This document shows, one piece after another, positions 9,618 to 18,320 of a stretch of DNA of 64,000 nucleotides. The position numbers were made by a program, and so were the translations under genes. How positions within the stretch are numbered: position 1 is the stretch's first letter; the number at the start of each line of letters is the position of its first letter. The notes under the pieces are model-generated. The model saw nothing but the letters and a program-made list of their open reading frames with translations, ran no database searches and was not told the origin of the DNA. Origin of the DNA: Chitinophaga filiformis (GTDB taxonomy: Bacteria; Bacteroidota; Bacteroidia; Chitinophagales; Chitinophagaceae); NCBI RefSeq assembly GCF_021646545.1, contig NZ_JAKIRP010000006.1, forward strand, positions 124,001 through 188,000, given 5' to 3'.

Positions 9618-10607
9618 ATGATACAGGAAGAAACCCCTCTTACCAATGAAGACATCCGGCTCCTCAAAACTGCAGGAAGGATTACAGGAATACGGTGGTT
9701 ACTGCTGATATTGTTCACCGCTATTACACTGGTCCTGGCCTCCCTGTTGCTCATGGCAGCCTGCGGAAGGCATGCTACGCTTTATATCCCCGTTTCTGCT
9801 GCCTGGGGCATATTCCTGGCTATCTGCTTATTTATGTGGCGGAGCGCACTGAAACAGCGAAGCATGATCAGGGCCGGCCTGCATACCGGCAAAAAACGCC
9901 TGCTCCGCATGCGGATAAAACTCGTCCACGCCACTCCCAAAGGAGATCTCCAGTACATTAGTGCTACCAATGATATCGTTGATGTAAAGGCCACCCTGCC
10001 GGACAAGACCTTCTTTTATGAGCAAAGGACCAGTTACCATCCCGCGATTGTCAGGAACATCAGCTGCCTGGCCGGTCTGGAAGTTGTGCTGCACATCAGC
10101 ACCGCTGGCAATATCCTGCTGAAAGCAGAATACCCGCACAGTGTCTTCAGGGAAACTACCGCCCGGATCTCCGACGATGACCTTCAGCTGATGAAAGAGA
10201 AACAATCCACGCTGGTGAAACTCTTCCTTACCGGTTGCACGGGCCTTGCCCTGATATTGCTCCTGGGAGGCATTGCCAAAGGATATTACTCTAACCTGTA
10301 CGTTGTCATTGCCGTTATATATATCATCTTCTTTTTACTGGCTACTCCCGCCTATTTTGTCTATAGCAGTTACACTCAGGCAGAGAGTAAGATCGTCATC
10401 AGGGGCAAGGTAACCGAGATCATTTCTACCATGCGGCCGAACCGGGGTACCGGCGATGTCTACTACAGGGTGGGCGACAGGTTATACCTGATCCGCCCCA
10501 TGGAAAACCTGGGAACCAAAGTCCAGGCCGGCAATGAGGTGGAATTACATTTTATCCGCAAACGCAACGGACGCCCCGGCAGGATGCTATATGATATAAA
10601 ATGTTAG
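9618..10607 (+). CDS. Uncharacterised membrane protein with two TM pairs
   Basis: A 329-residue protein of unknown function. It has two hydrophobic helices near residues 25-75, a soluble stretch of about 120 residues, two more helices near residues 195-250 and a C-terminal soluble domain of mixed beta character (R-G-K-V-T-E-I ... E-V-E-L-H-F-I-R). The helical hairpins suggest an inner-membrane protein with cytosolic or periplasmic domains between them. No catalytic motif was seen. It lies 22 bp after the FtsX-type permease in the same direction, so it may share its transcript. Confidence 0.75.
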   Translation: MIQEETPLTNEDIRLLKTAGRITGIRWLLLILFTAITLVLASLLLMAACGRHATLYIPVSAAWGIFLAICLFMWRSALKQRSMIRAGLHTGKKRLLRMRIKLVHATPKGDLQYISATNDIVDVKATLPDKTFFYEQRTSYHPAIVRNISCLAGLEVVLHISTAGNILLKAEYPHSVFRETTARISDDDLQLMKEKQSTLVKLFLTGCTGLALILLLGGIAKGYYSNLYVVIAVIYIIFFLLATPAYFVYSSYTQAESKIVIRGKVTEIISTMRPNRGTGDVYYRVGDRLYLIRPMENLGTKVQAGNEVELHFIRKRNGRPGRMLYDIKC

Positions 10608-10625
10608 CCACTAATAAAAAGTTAG

Positions 10626-10633
10626 TACCTTTG
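10626..10633 (+). promoter_or_regulatory. Bacteroidota -7 element before the HxlR/AraC pair
   Basis: TACCTTTG matches the TAnnTTTG consensus. It lies 18 bp before the ATG at 10644, implying a very short leader. A -33 element is only weakly present (TTAG about 19 bp upstream). Confidence 0.45.
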
Positions 10634-10643
10634 GCAGACTTAA

Positions 10644-11042
10644 ATGTGTACAATGGATCAATCAGGTTCTAAAGTTAAGCTGGGCTCAAAGGAATGCTCC
10701 GCCGCCTTAACTGCTGTAGGCGACGCCCTGTATGTGATAGGCGGGAAATGGAAACTGCGGATCATCATTGCCCTGTCTGAAGGGTTTACCAGGTTCAATG
10801 AACTGCAGCGCCGGGTGGAAGGTATTTCCGCCAGGGTATTGTCCAACGAACTGAAAGATCTCGAACTGAACGGTTTTCTTGTCCGTACGGTGCAGGCGGG
10901 ATCTCCAGTCGTAGTGGAATACAAACTGACAGACTATAGTGATACCCTGGCAGATGTACTGAACGCACTGCGCGCATGGGGTACCATGCACAGGGCCAAT
11001 ATCAAAACCCGGATGAAAGAAGCCACACAGGCAACATCTTAA
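10644..11042 (+). CDS. HxlR-family winged-helix regulator
   Basis: A 132-residue transcription factor of the HxlR/MarR-like family. It has the G-G-K-W-K-L-R-I-I-I signature (about residues 33-42), the recognition region R-F-N-E-L-Q-R-R-V-E-G-I-S and R-V-L-S-N-E-L-K-D-L-E, then the wing. A cysteine at residue 18, just before the first helix, is where redox-sensing HxlR proteins keep their reactive cysteine. The start may be ATG 10644 or ATG 10653; the -7 element at 10626 allows either. The AraC gene follows 16 bp downstream, probably on the same transcript. Confidence 0.92.
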   Translation: MCTMDQSGSKVKLGSKECSAALTAVGDALYVIGGKWKLRIIIALSEGFTRFNELQRRVEGISARVLSNELKDLELNGFLVRTVQAGSPVVVEYKLTDYSDTLADVLNALRAWGTMHRANIKTRMKEATQATS

Positions 11043-11058
11043 ACACCACACTATCGTC

Positions 11059-11853
11059 ATGTTGTTAACCGACGGAAAATTTTATGGTAATACCGTTCAG
11101 CGGATTGAACTGGAACATTTCAATCTGACACTGACCGTGTATGCCTCAGATGCTACACTGCCGAAACATCATCATGAAAATCCCTATCTCAGCCTGCTGC
11201 TGGAGGGTAACTATATCGAAAAAGGCAGTAAAGGAGATACCATTATTGCCGGCGGTCATTCCATCTTCAGGCCGGAAGATCACGAACATGCCAATATATT
11301 TGACGATCAGCCGGGAAAATGTTTCAACCTTGAGCTGAAAAATAACCTTAGCGATATGTTCGACCGGGAAATGAAGACGCAGCGTACAATGATCTTCAAA
11401 CAATCCCTCCTCGACCTCTTCCTGCTGCATTACCGCTTCCTCAAAGGACATGCGGCCGATACGCTGGATATGTTGTCTTTAGAGATCGTCACCAGCCTGT
11501 TTACCCAGGACCAGCTTTCCAGATATGGACAGGCAGCCTGGATCAAAACCATTACAGACCGCATCAATGATATGCCCGATGATCAACACCTGGTAGATGT
11601 GCTTGCGGCAGAAGTGAATATTCACCCGGTCTATCTGCTGCGGAAATTCAAGGAAAAAACAGGCCTGCGCCTATCGGAATACATTACAAGGGTACGACTG
11701 GAAAAGGCAGCCAACAGCATCGTAGCCGGCCAGGAGAATCTGACCGGTATCGGCTACAGCAGCGGATTTTATGATCAAAGCCATTTCAGCCGCAGCTTCA
11801 GGAATTACTTCGGTGTCTCTCCACGCGATTTCAGCAAAACCATAAAAGGTTAG
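11059..11853 (+). CDS. AraC-family transcriptional regulator
   Basis: A 264-residue regulator. The N-terminal half is a cupin-like sensor domain (P-K-H-H-H-E-N-P motif near residues 35-41, E-D-H-E-H near 73). The C-terminal 100 residues hold the double helix-turn-helix of AraC proteins: N-I-H-P-V-Y-L-L-R-K-F-K, then D-Q-S-H-F-S-R-S-F-R-N-Y-F-G-V-S-P-R. It follows the HxlR gene by 16 bp, so the two regulators are probably coexpressed. Target genes are unknown; the adjacent secreted protein at 11917 is a candidate. Confidence 0.92.
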   Translation: MLLTDGKFYGNTVQRIELEHFNLTLTVYASDATLPKHHHENPYLSLLLEGNYIEKGSKGDTIIAGGHSIFRPEDHEHANIFDDQPGKCFNLELKNNLSDMFDREMKTQRTMIFKQSLLDLFLLHYRFLKGHAADTLDMLSLEIVTSLFTQDQLSRYGQAAWIKTITDRINDMPDDQHLVDVLAAEVNIHPVYLLRKFKEKTGLRLSEYITRVRLEKAANSIVAGQENLTGIGYSSGFYDQSHFSRSFRNYFGVSPRDFSKTIKG

Positions 11854-11864
11854 TTCTGTACAAG

Positions 11865-11892
11865 TTTGTCCCTTACGGGAGTGCTTACTTTG
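11865..11892 (+). promoter_or_regulatory. Probable promoter of the gene at 11917
   Basis: TTTG at 11865-11868 and TTACTTTG at 11885-11892 (seven of eight matches to TAnnTTTG), 16 bp apart, resemble the Bacteroidota -33/-7 pair. They lie 25 bp before the start codon. Confidence 0.4.
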
Positions 11893-11916
11893 CCAATAAG
11901 TAAGATCCCGTAAAAC

Positions 11917-13752
11917 ATGAAACGCATTATCACATTATTTTTAGTCCTCTATCTGATACCCTCCCCTTCTCCGGCACAGCAAACCAATATGTTGTGGGAG
12001 AAGGCAGCCCGGGCTTTCTTCACCTTTGACCTGAACGGTTCAGCGGCTATACTCCGGGATATGCTACGCGACCCACAGACCAACGCCAATGACAGCGCCA
12101 AAGTATACCGCACACTGGCACTGCGGGACTGGCAATTCCAACGCGACTATGACCTTGCTATAAGACGTCTTGACAGCGCGCAGGCTATTGCTGCAACCGG
12201 CAATGCGTCCCTTGTAGCACGTAGTAACATCACCGCAGAAGCACAACGCTATACAGTTTCGCTGGAGGCTGCAGATAAAGCGCTGGGACTTGCCGCTACG
12301 CCGGTTGAACAGAGAGACGCGGCCATAGCCTATGCCAACACTGTTTACCTTTCTTCAAAAAATAACAAGCGTCCTGATACACTGCTATTAAACAAAGCAG
12401 GGCAGCTACTCATGGAAGTGCTGGAACAAACGCCGGGACATCCGCAGGCAGCAAAACTGCTGGTGGGTACAGGCATCCTTAAAAAAGACGGTCGTTTAGT
12501 ACTCGCCGGTTGGAACGCCTATTTTCATTTTGCAACGGCTGATAGTGCTTATCCTTACCTGAAAGCACCTGCCGGCGTATTGTCCACAGTATTGCCACAC
12601 TGGAAAGGCAATACGCTTCCTATAGCAGAAAGAGAGCAGGTAGCCCTGGCGCTGGCTAAATCCGGCTTCTACGAGCAGGCAGCAATGCTGGCAGGACCCG
12701 GACAGAAGGACATTATCATCTATGCCAGATATCTGCAGGAAATAGGCAAATTAACAGATAACTATTACCGCCAGATAGCAGCTCATACCTCCAACGACAG
12801 CCTCTTTGAACGGCAGGTAATGAAGCTGTGCGGGGATGTACTGAAAGACCTGCATTTATCCGCAGGGAAAGATTCCCTCACCTATGAAAAATTCCTGGAG
12901 CTGATGCAGCCACGATTCGGAACTATGGGTTTCCTCGGTGTTACATCCAGTTTTAATGCAAAGGAAATATGTCTGGGACAGATCGTTAATGTCACCAGGA
13001 AAGATGTATTGCAATACGGGTATAAAGCATCGCTTACATTCATTGAGATAGACCTGATGACTTCCAATGGGTTCATCAGCTGGTTTTCCAACAAAAGATC
13101 CGGGAATGGCGGCTGGTCTGTGAATGATACCATCTACAGGGTAAGGGAATCGTATATGAGAGAACCCGTGGAAGCCTGGAGCCTGATCACCGATAGCACC
13201 TTACGCAGGGAACACTTATCCATCTTTGAAAAAGCGATTGCCAGTACCTCTTCCGACACCCCTACCCTGCTGAACGGTATCAGGGCACGCCTGCGGATAA
13301 ATGCCATGGACAGCCTGTATAGCACATTGTACAAACGGGGCTTACGTGGCAGCGACCTGCAATTGCAATTCATGAATACACTCGAAAAAAAGGAGGAAGA
13401 AGCTTCCATTTTTGCACATGAGGGCAGACATAGTATTGACCAGCTCTATTTTGCTAAAGACTTTGAAAAAGCCCCCAACAGTGAACGGGAATACCGTGCC
13501 AAGCTCTCTGAGATAGCCTGTGCCGACTTCCCGCTGTTCATATTCGGTAAGCTGGTGGCCACCATTGGCACTTCAGGTCATGGTATGGCCAACAGGAGGA
13601 TCCTGGAAGATGCCCTGGCCTGGATGGGAACACATCAAAGCGAAATCAGCGGATATGACACAACCCTTCCTGCTATCAAACAACTGCATCTCCTTTCCGC
13701 CAGTCAGATACAAACATGTTTCCGGGAGGCCGACCCATTGAGTAAGCAGTGA
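11917..13752 (+). CDS. Secreted putative zinc metallopeptidase with TPR-like N-terminal half
   Basis: A 611-residue protein, not assigned to a named family. Residues 1-21 are a signal peptide (P-A-Q-Q end). The first half is helical with TPR-like helix pairs rich in Ala and Leu. The C-terminal part contains H-E-G-R-H (residues 501-505, codons from 13417), an HExxH zinc site, followed by S-I-D and, 20-27 residues later, E-Y-R-A-K-L-S-E-I, where a glutamate could be the third ligand as in gluzincins. It is inferred to be an exported metallopeptidase. It is convergent with the permease gene at 13760, only 7 bp away. The catalytic assignment rests on the motif alone. Confidence 0.65.
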   Translation: MKRIITLFLVLYLIPSPSPAQQTNMLWEKAARAFFTFDLNGSAAILRDMLRDPQTNANDSAKVYRTLALRDWQFQRDYDLAIRRLDSAQAIAATGNASLVARSNITAEAQRYTVSLEAADKALGLAATPVEQRDAAIAYANTVYLSSKNNKRPDTLLLNKAGQLLMEVLEQTPGHPQAAKLLVGTGILKKDGRLVLAGWNAYFHFATADSAYPYLKAPAGVLSTVLPHWKGNTLPIAEREQVALALAKSGFYEQAAMLAGPGQKDIIIYARYLQEIGKLTDNYYRQIAAHTSNDSLFERQVMKLCGDVLKDLHLSAGKDSLTYEKFLELMQPRFGTMGFLGVTSSFNAKEICLGQIVNVTRKDVLQYGYKASLTFIEIDLMTSNGFISWFSNKRSGNGGWSVNDTIYRVRESYMREPVEAWSLITDSTLRREHLSIFEKAIASTSSDTPTLLNGIRARLRINAMDSLYSTLYKRGLRGSDLQLQFMNTLEKKEEEASIFAHEGRHSIDQLYFAKDFEKAPNSEREYRAKLSEIACADFPLFIFGKLVATIGTSGHGMANRRILEDALAWMGTHQSEISGYDTTLPAIKQLHLLSASQIQTCFREADPLSKQ

Positions 13753-13759
13753 CCCTGCC

Positions 13760-16156
13760 CTACTCTCTTCTCAGGCTTTTTACCGGATTAGCTACAGCTG
13801 CTTTTACTGCGTGGAAACTCACTGTTGCCAGCGCAATAAAGGCTACCAGTAAAGCGGCTGTAGCAAACATCCACCAGCTGAGTGTAATACGGTATGGATA
13901 GTTTTCCAGCCACCTGTTACCGGCATACCATGCTACCGGCATCGCCAGTACCAGCGAGATAATGACCAGCTTCAGGAAGTCTGTTGAGAGGATCGTTACC
14001 ACTGATGATACAGAAGCACCAAGCACTTTACGGATGCCGATCTCTTTTGTTCTTCTCTCTGCAGATAGTACTGACAGTCCAAACAGGCCGATACAGGAAA
14101 CGAAGATGGTGAGTATAGCGCTGAGCAGGATGATCTGTTTCCACCTGGCTTCTGCATCATACCGCTGCCGGTTCTCAACATCTTTAAATACATATTCATA
14201 GGGGCTAAGCGGAAAGATCTGTTTAAATGTTTTTTCTATGTGCGCCAGTGCAGCAGTCTCACTATCTGGATGTAATTTAATGATGGTGTTGCCGTACTGG
14301 TTGGCCGCTTTCATCGTGAATAGTTGCGGGTTTATATTTTGGGTCATCCCTGCGTAATGATAATCTTTTACCACACCTATGATGGTATATTTCTCCTGGT
14401 TGTACCAGAAATTGACATCCTGACCTATCGGATTCTTCCACCCTGCTTCCTTTACAAAGGCCTCATTCACCATCACAGCATGAGTTGAATCGGATGGAAA
14501 TGCTGTTGAGAAATTACGGCCGTTGACCACCGGTACTTTCAACAGCGGCAAATAATGCTCATCTATCGTTTCATACACAAAGTTCATAGTGGTTTCCCCG
14601 TTCACCTTTGCAGATGTGGTCCAGTCGCCGCCATTTCTAAACGTCACATCCGCTACAGCCGGACTTTTCATCAATTCCGCCCGGATATGTGCTGTTTGCT
14701 GAAAGGGAATCCTGCCATGGCGGACCTTTACAAGATGTGTGTCATCATATCCCAGCTTTTCATTTGTCAGATAACTGAACTGACTGTAGATCGTGATCGT
14801 ACCAATGATCAGAAAGGAGGCCAGTGTGAACTGCAAAACAACTAATCCCTTCTGCAGATAGTTTTTGCCGGATAAAGTAAAGCGATTATACAACACCTTC
14901 ACCGGATTAAAACCTGATAATATCAGAGAGGGATAAAAACCGGCCAGCAGGCTGGTGATCAGGAACAGGAGGATATATCCCGTTACCAGTCTCAAGTCGA
15001 ACAGATATTTCAATGCCAGTGCTTTATTGGCCATTTCATTGAAAACAGGCAATGAAAGCTGTACCATCACAAGCGCCAGCAGGAAGGATGCAAAACTGAG
15101 GATGAATGATTCACCCATAAACTGCATCATCAGTTGTCTTCTGTCGCCACCCACCACTTTGCGGATACCTATTTCCTTTGCACGTTTCAGGGAACGTGCT
15201 ATAGTCAGGTTCACGAAATTGATGCAGGCTATCAACAGCACAAACAATGCGATGCCGGAAAGAATGTAGGAATAAACAGGACTACTGGCATTTGTCAGTC
15301 CGTTATCAGCCCGGTAGTCCTGGCTAAGATGCAGGTCAGGCAGGGACTGCAGGTGATATTCGACAGTACCAGCAGGACCAAATTTTTCCACCTGTCTTTT
15401 CAGGGCTTCAGCGGCATCTCTTGTATAGAACTGTCTGATCTTTGCCTCCACTTGTGCAGCATCTGCACCGGGCTGCAATAAGACGAAAGTGTTCAGAAAG
15501 AAGTTAAACCAGTTGTCGTCATTTGCTTCTTCCGCTACAGATGGTCTTATCGGCATTAAAATATTGAACTTCAGAGAAGAATTCTGCGGACATCTTTTCG
15601 CAACACCTGTTACGGTATATGGCTTGAATTCCTCCTCTCCGCTTTTCATCATGATAGTCTTACCCAGCGCATCAGTAGTGCCGAATTGCTTCTTCGCTAT
15701 ATCTTCACTGATCACGATCCCATTGGGAGACACCAACGCTGTTCGCGGGTTACCACTTAACAGGGGAAATGAAAAAAGGGAAAAGAAACCGGAGTCTACA
15801 CGATGTACTTGTTCCGACTTAATATCCGTAGCCGTTTTCATGTCCTGCATATCGCTCTGTACACGTACAAACGCTTTGACCTCAGGGATGTTCGCCGCGA
15901 AGCGTGGCCCCTGCAGATAACCAGTGTATCCGCCCTTACCGTCCATCTTTCCATCTTTATCATAGGTCTTTATAGCAACACGGTAAACGCTGTTCAGTTG
16001 CTCGTGAAACCGGTCATAACTGACCTCATCTTTCACATATAAGATAATCAGCATTCCGCAGGCCAGTCCGATACTTAAGCCAAGAATGTTGATAACGGAA
16101 TAGATCTTATTACGCAAGAGGTTTCTGATAGCGGTCTTGAAGTAGTTTTTGATCAT
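13760..16156 (-). CDS. ABC transporter permease, MacB/FtsX type
   Basis: A 798-residue inner-membrane permease of the same type as the gene at 7247, but a divergent paralogue rather than a recent copy. It has an N-terminal helix (about 20-40), a MacB-like periplasmic domain and a first FtsX block with A-C-I-N-F-V-N-L and R-A-K-E-I-G-I-R-K-V-V-G-G. A second periplasmic domain and a second block with R-R-T-K-E-I-G-I-R-K-V-L-G-A follow, ending in N-P-V-K-S-L-R. It is complete. No ATP-binding partner lies next to it. The ATG start at 16156 puts the first helix at the usual place. Confidence 0.93.
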   Translation of the reverse strand: MIKNYFKTAIRNLLRNKIYSVINILGLSIGLACGMLIILYVKDEVSYDRFHEQLNSVYRVAIKTYDKDGKMDGKGGYTGYLQGPRFAANIPEVKAFVRVQSDMQDMKTATDIKSEQVHRVDSGFFSLFSFPLLSGNPRTALVSPNGIVISEDIAKKQFGTTDALGKTIMMKSGEEEFKPYTVTGVAKRCPQNSSLKFNILMPIRPSVAEEANDDNWFNFFLNTFVLLQPGADAAQVEAKIRQFYTRDAAEALKRQVEKFGPAGTVEYHLQSLPDLHLSQDYRADNGLTNASSPVYSYILSGIALFVLLIACINFVNLTIARSLKRAKEIGIRKVVGGDRRQLMMQFMGESFILSFASFLLALVMVQLSLPVFNEMANKALALKYLFDLRLVTGYILLFLITSLLAGFYPSLILSGFNPVKVLYNRFTLSGKNYLQKGLVVLQFTLASFLIIGTITIYSQFSYLTNEKLGYDDTHLVKVRHGRIPFQQTAHIRAELMKSPAVADVTFRNGGDWTTSAKVNGETTMNFVYETIDEHYLPLLKVPVVNGRNFSTAFPSDSTHAVMVNEAFVKEAGWKNPIGQDVNFWYNQEKYTIIGVVKDYHYAGMTQNINPQLFTMKAANQYGNTIIKLHPDSETAALAHIEKTFKQIFPLSPYEYVFKDVENRQRYDAEARWKQIILLSAILTIFVSCIGLFGLSVLSAERRTKEIGIRKVLGASVSSVVTILSTDFLKLVIISLVLAMPVAWYAGNRWLENYPYRITLSWWMFATAALLVAFIALATVSFHAVKAAVANPVKSLRRE

Positions 16157-16426
16157 AACTGGTGAACTTACTGAGCAAACTGTTTACAAAAATAATGACA
16201 GTTTCATTTACCGATGATTATCAACCAGTTTCAGATGATCCGGCGTAGTGATATTGTCCGCTTTTGATACACGGAGTGTCCGTTTTCAATAAGTCCAAAA
16301 TGCTTATCCCAGGCAGGATAATATAAGCGAGGGAAGGGACTCCGGAATACAGAGCCCCCTCTTTTATTGACTCAAACTATGGGAAAATTTGTGTTCTTAA
16401 TAGTCGCCATTGTTGTCATCACTGTT

Positions 16427-17845
16427 TTACTTCGCGCCATGACCAGCACTACCAGTCTTCTTTTCTGGCACCAGTTTCCAGATCTGACCGGTGTTACCGG
16501 CAGGACCTAAAATGCTGGAAACTGCCAGATACATTTCACCACTCCAATCCTGTCCAAAACCTTTCAGATAATAATTCAGGTTATCGGGATGATTTTTGAG
16601 AGTGAGTTCTTCAAAACTCCATAAACCGCCACCGAGGCCACCGGGTGTGGACATAAACAATTCGCCGGAAGGCACCATCTGAGATTTGGACAGGGAACCA
16701 AAGATATATTTACCGGTAAGCCAGGGCAAATCATGACCACGGTATACGTTACCGCCTATGACAGTAACTGCAATGCCTCCTTTTGGATTTTTAGCGTTAT
16801 TCAATTCAATAACGGGATCAAGGAGTTTATTACCGAAATTATCCTGCACAGGGCATGCGGGTAATTCTGTGTCATTATCTGCAGCATTAAAACAGTGTGT
16901 GCCTTCCTTTACATTCCATCCATAGTTGCCACCTTTTGTTACAACATCGATCTCTTCATACAATACCTGGCCGGCATCACCTGCGTATAACCAGTGTGCG
17001 CCGCCCATATCAAAAGAGAAACGGTAAGGGTTACGGAAGCCATAGGCCCATATTTCATCCATGCCAGGTTTGCCTACAAACGGGTTATCGGCAGGGATGG
17101 CATAAGGACTTCCTCCATTTACGTCAATACGCAGGATGTTACCAAACAGATTGGCTTCAATATCCTGTCCGTTACCACCGGCATTTACCGGATACCAGTC
17201 TTCCACATGGCCTGGTCCTACGTCATCAGCGCCACCGCCATCACCAATAGCAATGTAGAGATAACCATCCCAGCCAAACGCAATAGTTCCGCCATTATGG
17301 TTCATCTGCGGATCGTCCAGGTCCAGTATTACCCTTTCGGTGCCGATATCAGCCCAGTTAGGATTACCGGCGCTTACTGTAAATTCTGCAATACGACTGA
17401 GATTGTTCCATGCACCGCCACCCACCGGACCGCCAGCACGCGGAGGCAATGTGTAGTAAACGTAGAACTTACCGTTGTTCTTGTAATCGGGGTGGAAAGC
17501 CAGTCCTAACAATCCTCGTTCATCGTAACCGGGGTCTAAGGGTACCATTTTAGGGGTTACATCGAGAAAAGGCACAGGTAATTTATTTCCGCTGGCATCA
17601 ACAATCCAGACCTTTCCAATCTGGTCAATAATAAACAGCCGTTTACTGTCGTCCGGCGCTGTTACTACCCCCAGCGGGGAGACGAGATTATCGGCAATGA
17701 GTTTCGCATCCACCACTTTGGATGGTGGGTGATCATCTTTTTTACATCCCGTGGAAATACACATCACAGTTAGCAGTGCTACAGTTAAAGGGCCGGCGAG
17801 ACGGCGCAGGAGCGTAAAGTTGGCTCTGGTGGAATTGATCTTCAT
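16427..17845 (-). CDS. PQQ-type sugar dehydrogenase lipoprotein (glucose/sorbosone dehydrogenase fold)
   Basis: A 472-residue protein of the GSDH six-bladed propeller family. The N-terminus has a hydrophobic stretch ending in the lipobox I-S-T-G-C (Cys about 33), so it is predicted to be lipid-anchored. Typical blade motifs are visible: G-L-L-G-L-A-F-H-P-D-Y, N-H-N-G-G-T-I-A-F-G-W-D-G-Y-L-Y-I-A-I-G-D-G-G-G, W-A-Y-G-F-R-N-P-Y-R-F-S and N-Y-G-W-N. Members oxidise aldoses or sugar derivatives with PQQ, or act only as sugar-binding propellers; the histidine in N-H-N-G-G fits an active enzyme. Substrate unknown. It stands alone on its strand. Confidence 0.9.
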   Translation of the reverse strand: MKINSTRANFTLLRRLAGPLTVALLTVMCISTGCKKDDHPPSKVVDAKLIADNLVSPLGVVTAPDDSKRLFIIDQIGKVWIVDASGNKLPVPFLDVTPKMVPLDPGYDERGLLGLAFHPDYKNNGKFYVYYTLPPRAGGPVGGGAWNNLSRIAEFTVSAGNPNWADIGTERVILDLDDPQMNHNGGTIAFGWDGYLYIAIGDGGGADDVGPGHVEDWYPVNAGGNGQDIEANLFGNILRIDVNGGSPYAIPADNPFVGKPGMDEIWAYGFRNPYRFSFDMGGAHWLYAGDAGQVLYEEIDVVTKGGNYGWNVKEGTHCFNAADNDTELPACPVQDNFGNKLLDPVIELNNAKNPKGGIAVTVIGGNVYRGHDLPWLTGKYIFGSLSKSQMVPSGELFMSTPGGLGGGLWSFEELTLKNHPDNLNYYLKGFGQDWSGEMYLAVSSILGPAGNTGQIWKLVPEKKTGSAGHGAK

Positions 17846-18228
17846 AAATGATCGATTTTAGATTATAAATAAATCATCAATTGATTAAGATCATAATAAG
17901 TAGAAGGAATGCTATGTTGGTTTTCTTCACCGACAGTACAGTTTTAGTTCGTGCTCATGCGTTAAGTATGGTTGGCAAAGAAAAAGATATGGCATCACGT
18001 ATAATAATACGTCAATGAAGATGAAATGGTTGCCTATAATAAAAAAAAATTCTATGCTTGTGGCCGTCAGTAAAGGGTTTCAGAGATGCAGGAAAGACAA
18101 CTATACTGTCTTAAATCAACAGTTGAGTTCCTGTTGTTTTGTAACACATGAGAAAGAGGATGTAACAAAGATAAACGAACGTTCTTAGATGCGTATAAAA
18201 ATTGCCTCATCAGGTCCCCGAACAAAAG
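17846..18228. other. Gene-free stretch
   Basis: About 380 bases between the sugar dehydrogenase start and the hairpin at 18229. No plausible gene was found; part must hold the promoter of the dehydrogenase lipoprotein. Confidence 0.5.
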
Positions 18229-18299
18229 AGCGTTTGCATCAAAATGAAACGCCCCGAAAAGTCTGACTTTACGGGGCGTTTCATTTTGATGCAAACGCT
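18229..18299. terminator. Long perfect hairpin, probable terminator of the TonB receptor gene
   Basis: A perfect 28-bp stem (18229-18256 with 18272-18299). After one mismatch a further 5 bp can pair inside, leaving a 3-nt loop. It begins about 20 bp after the stop of the minus-strand TonB receptor gene. Only a short T tract follows on that strand, so it may also stabilise the transcript's 3' end. Confidence 0.65.
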
Positions 18300-18320
18300 T
18301 TACAAATCATTAACAGATCA

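Noticed and set aside
16380..16511. 43-aa hydrophobic frame starting at 16380 (+)
   Set aside because: Most of it lies antisense to the 3' end of the sugar dehydrogenase gene, whose frame is certain; only the first 15 codons are outside it.
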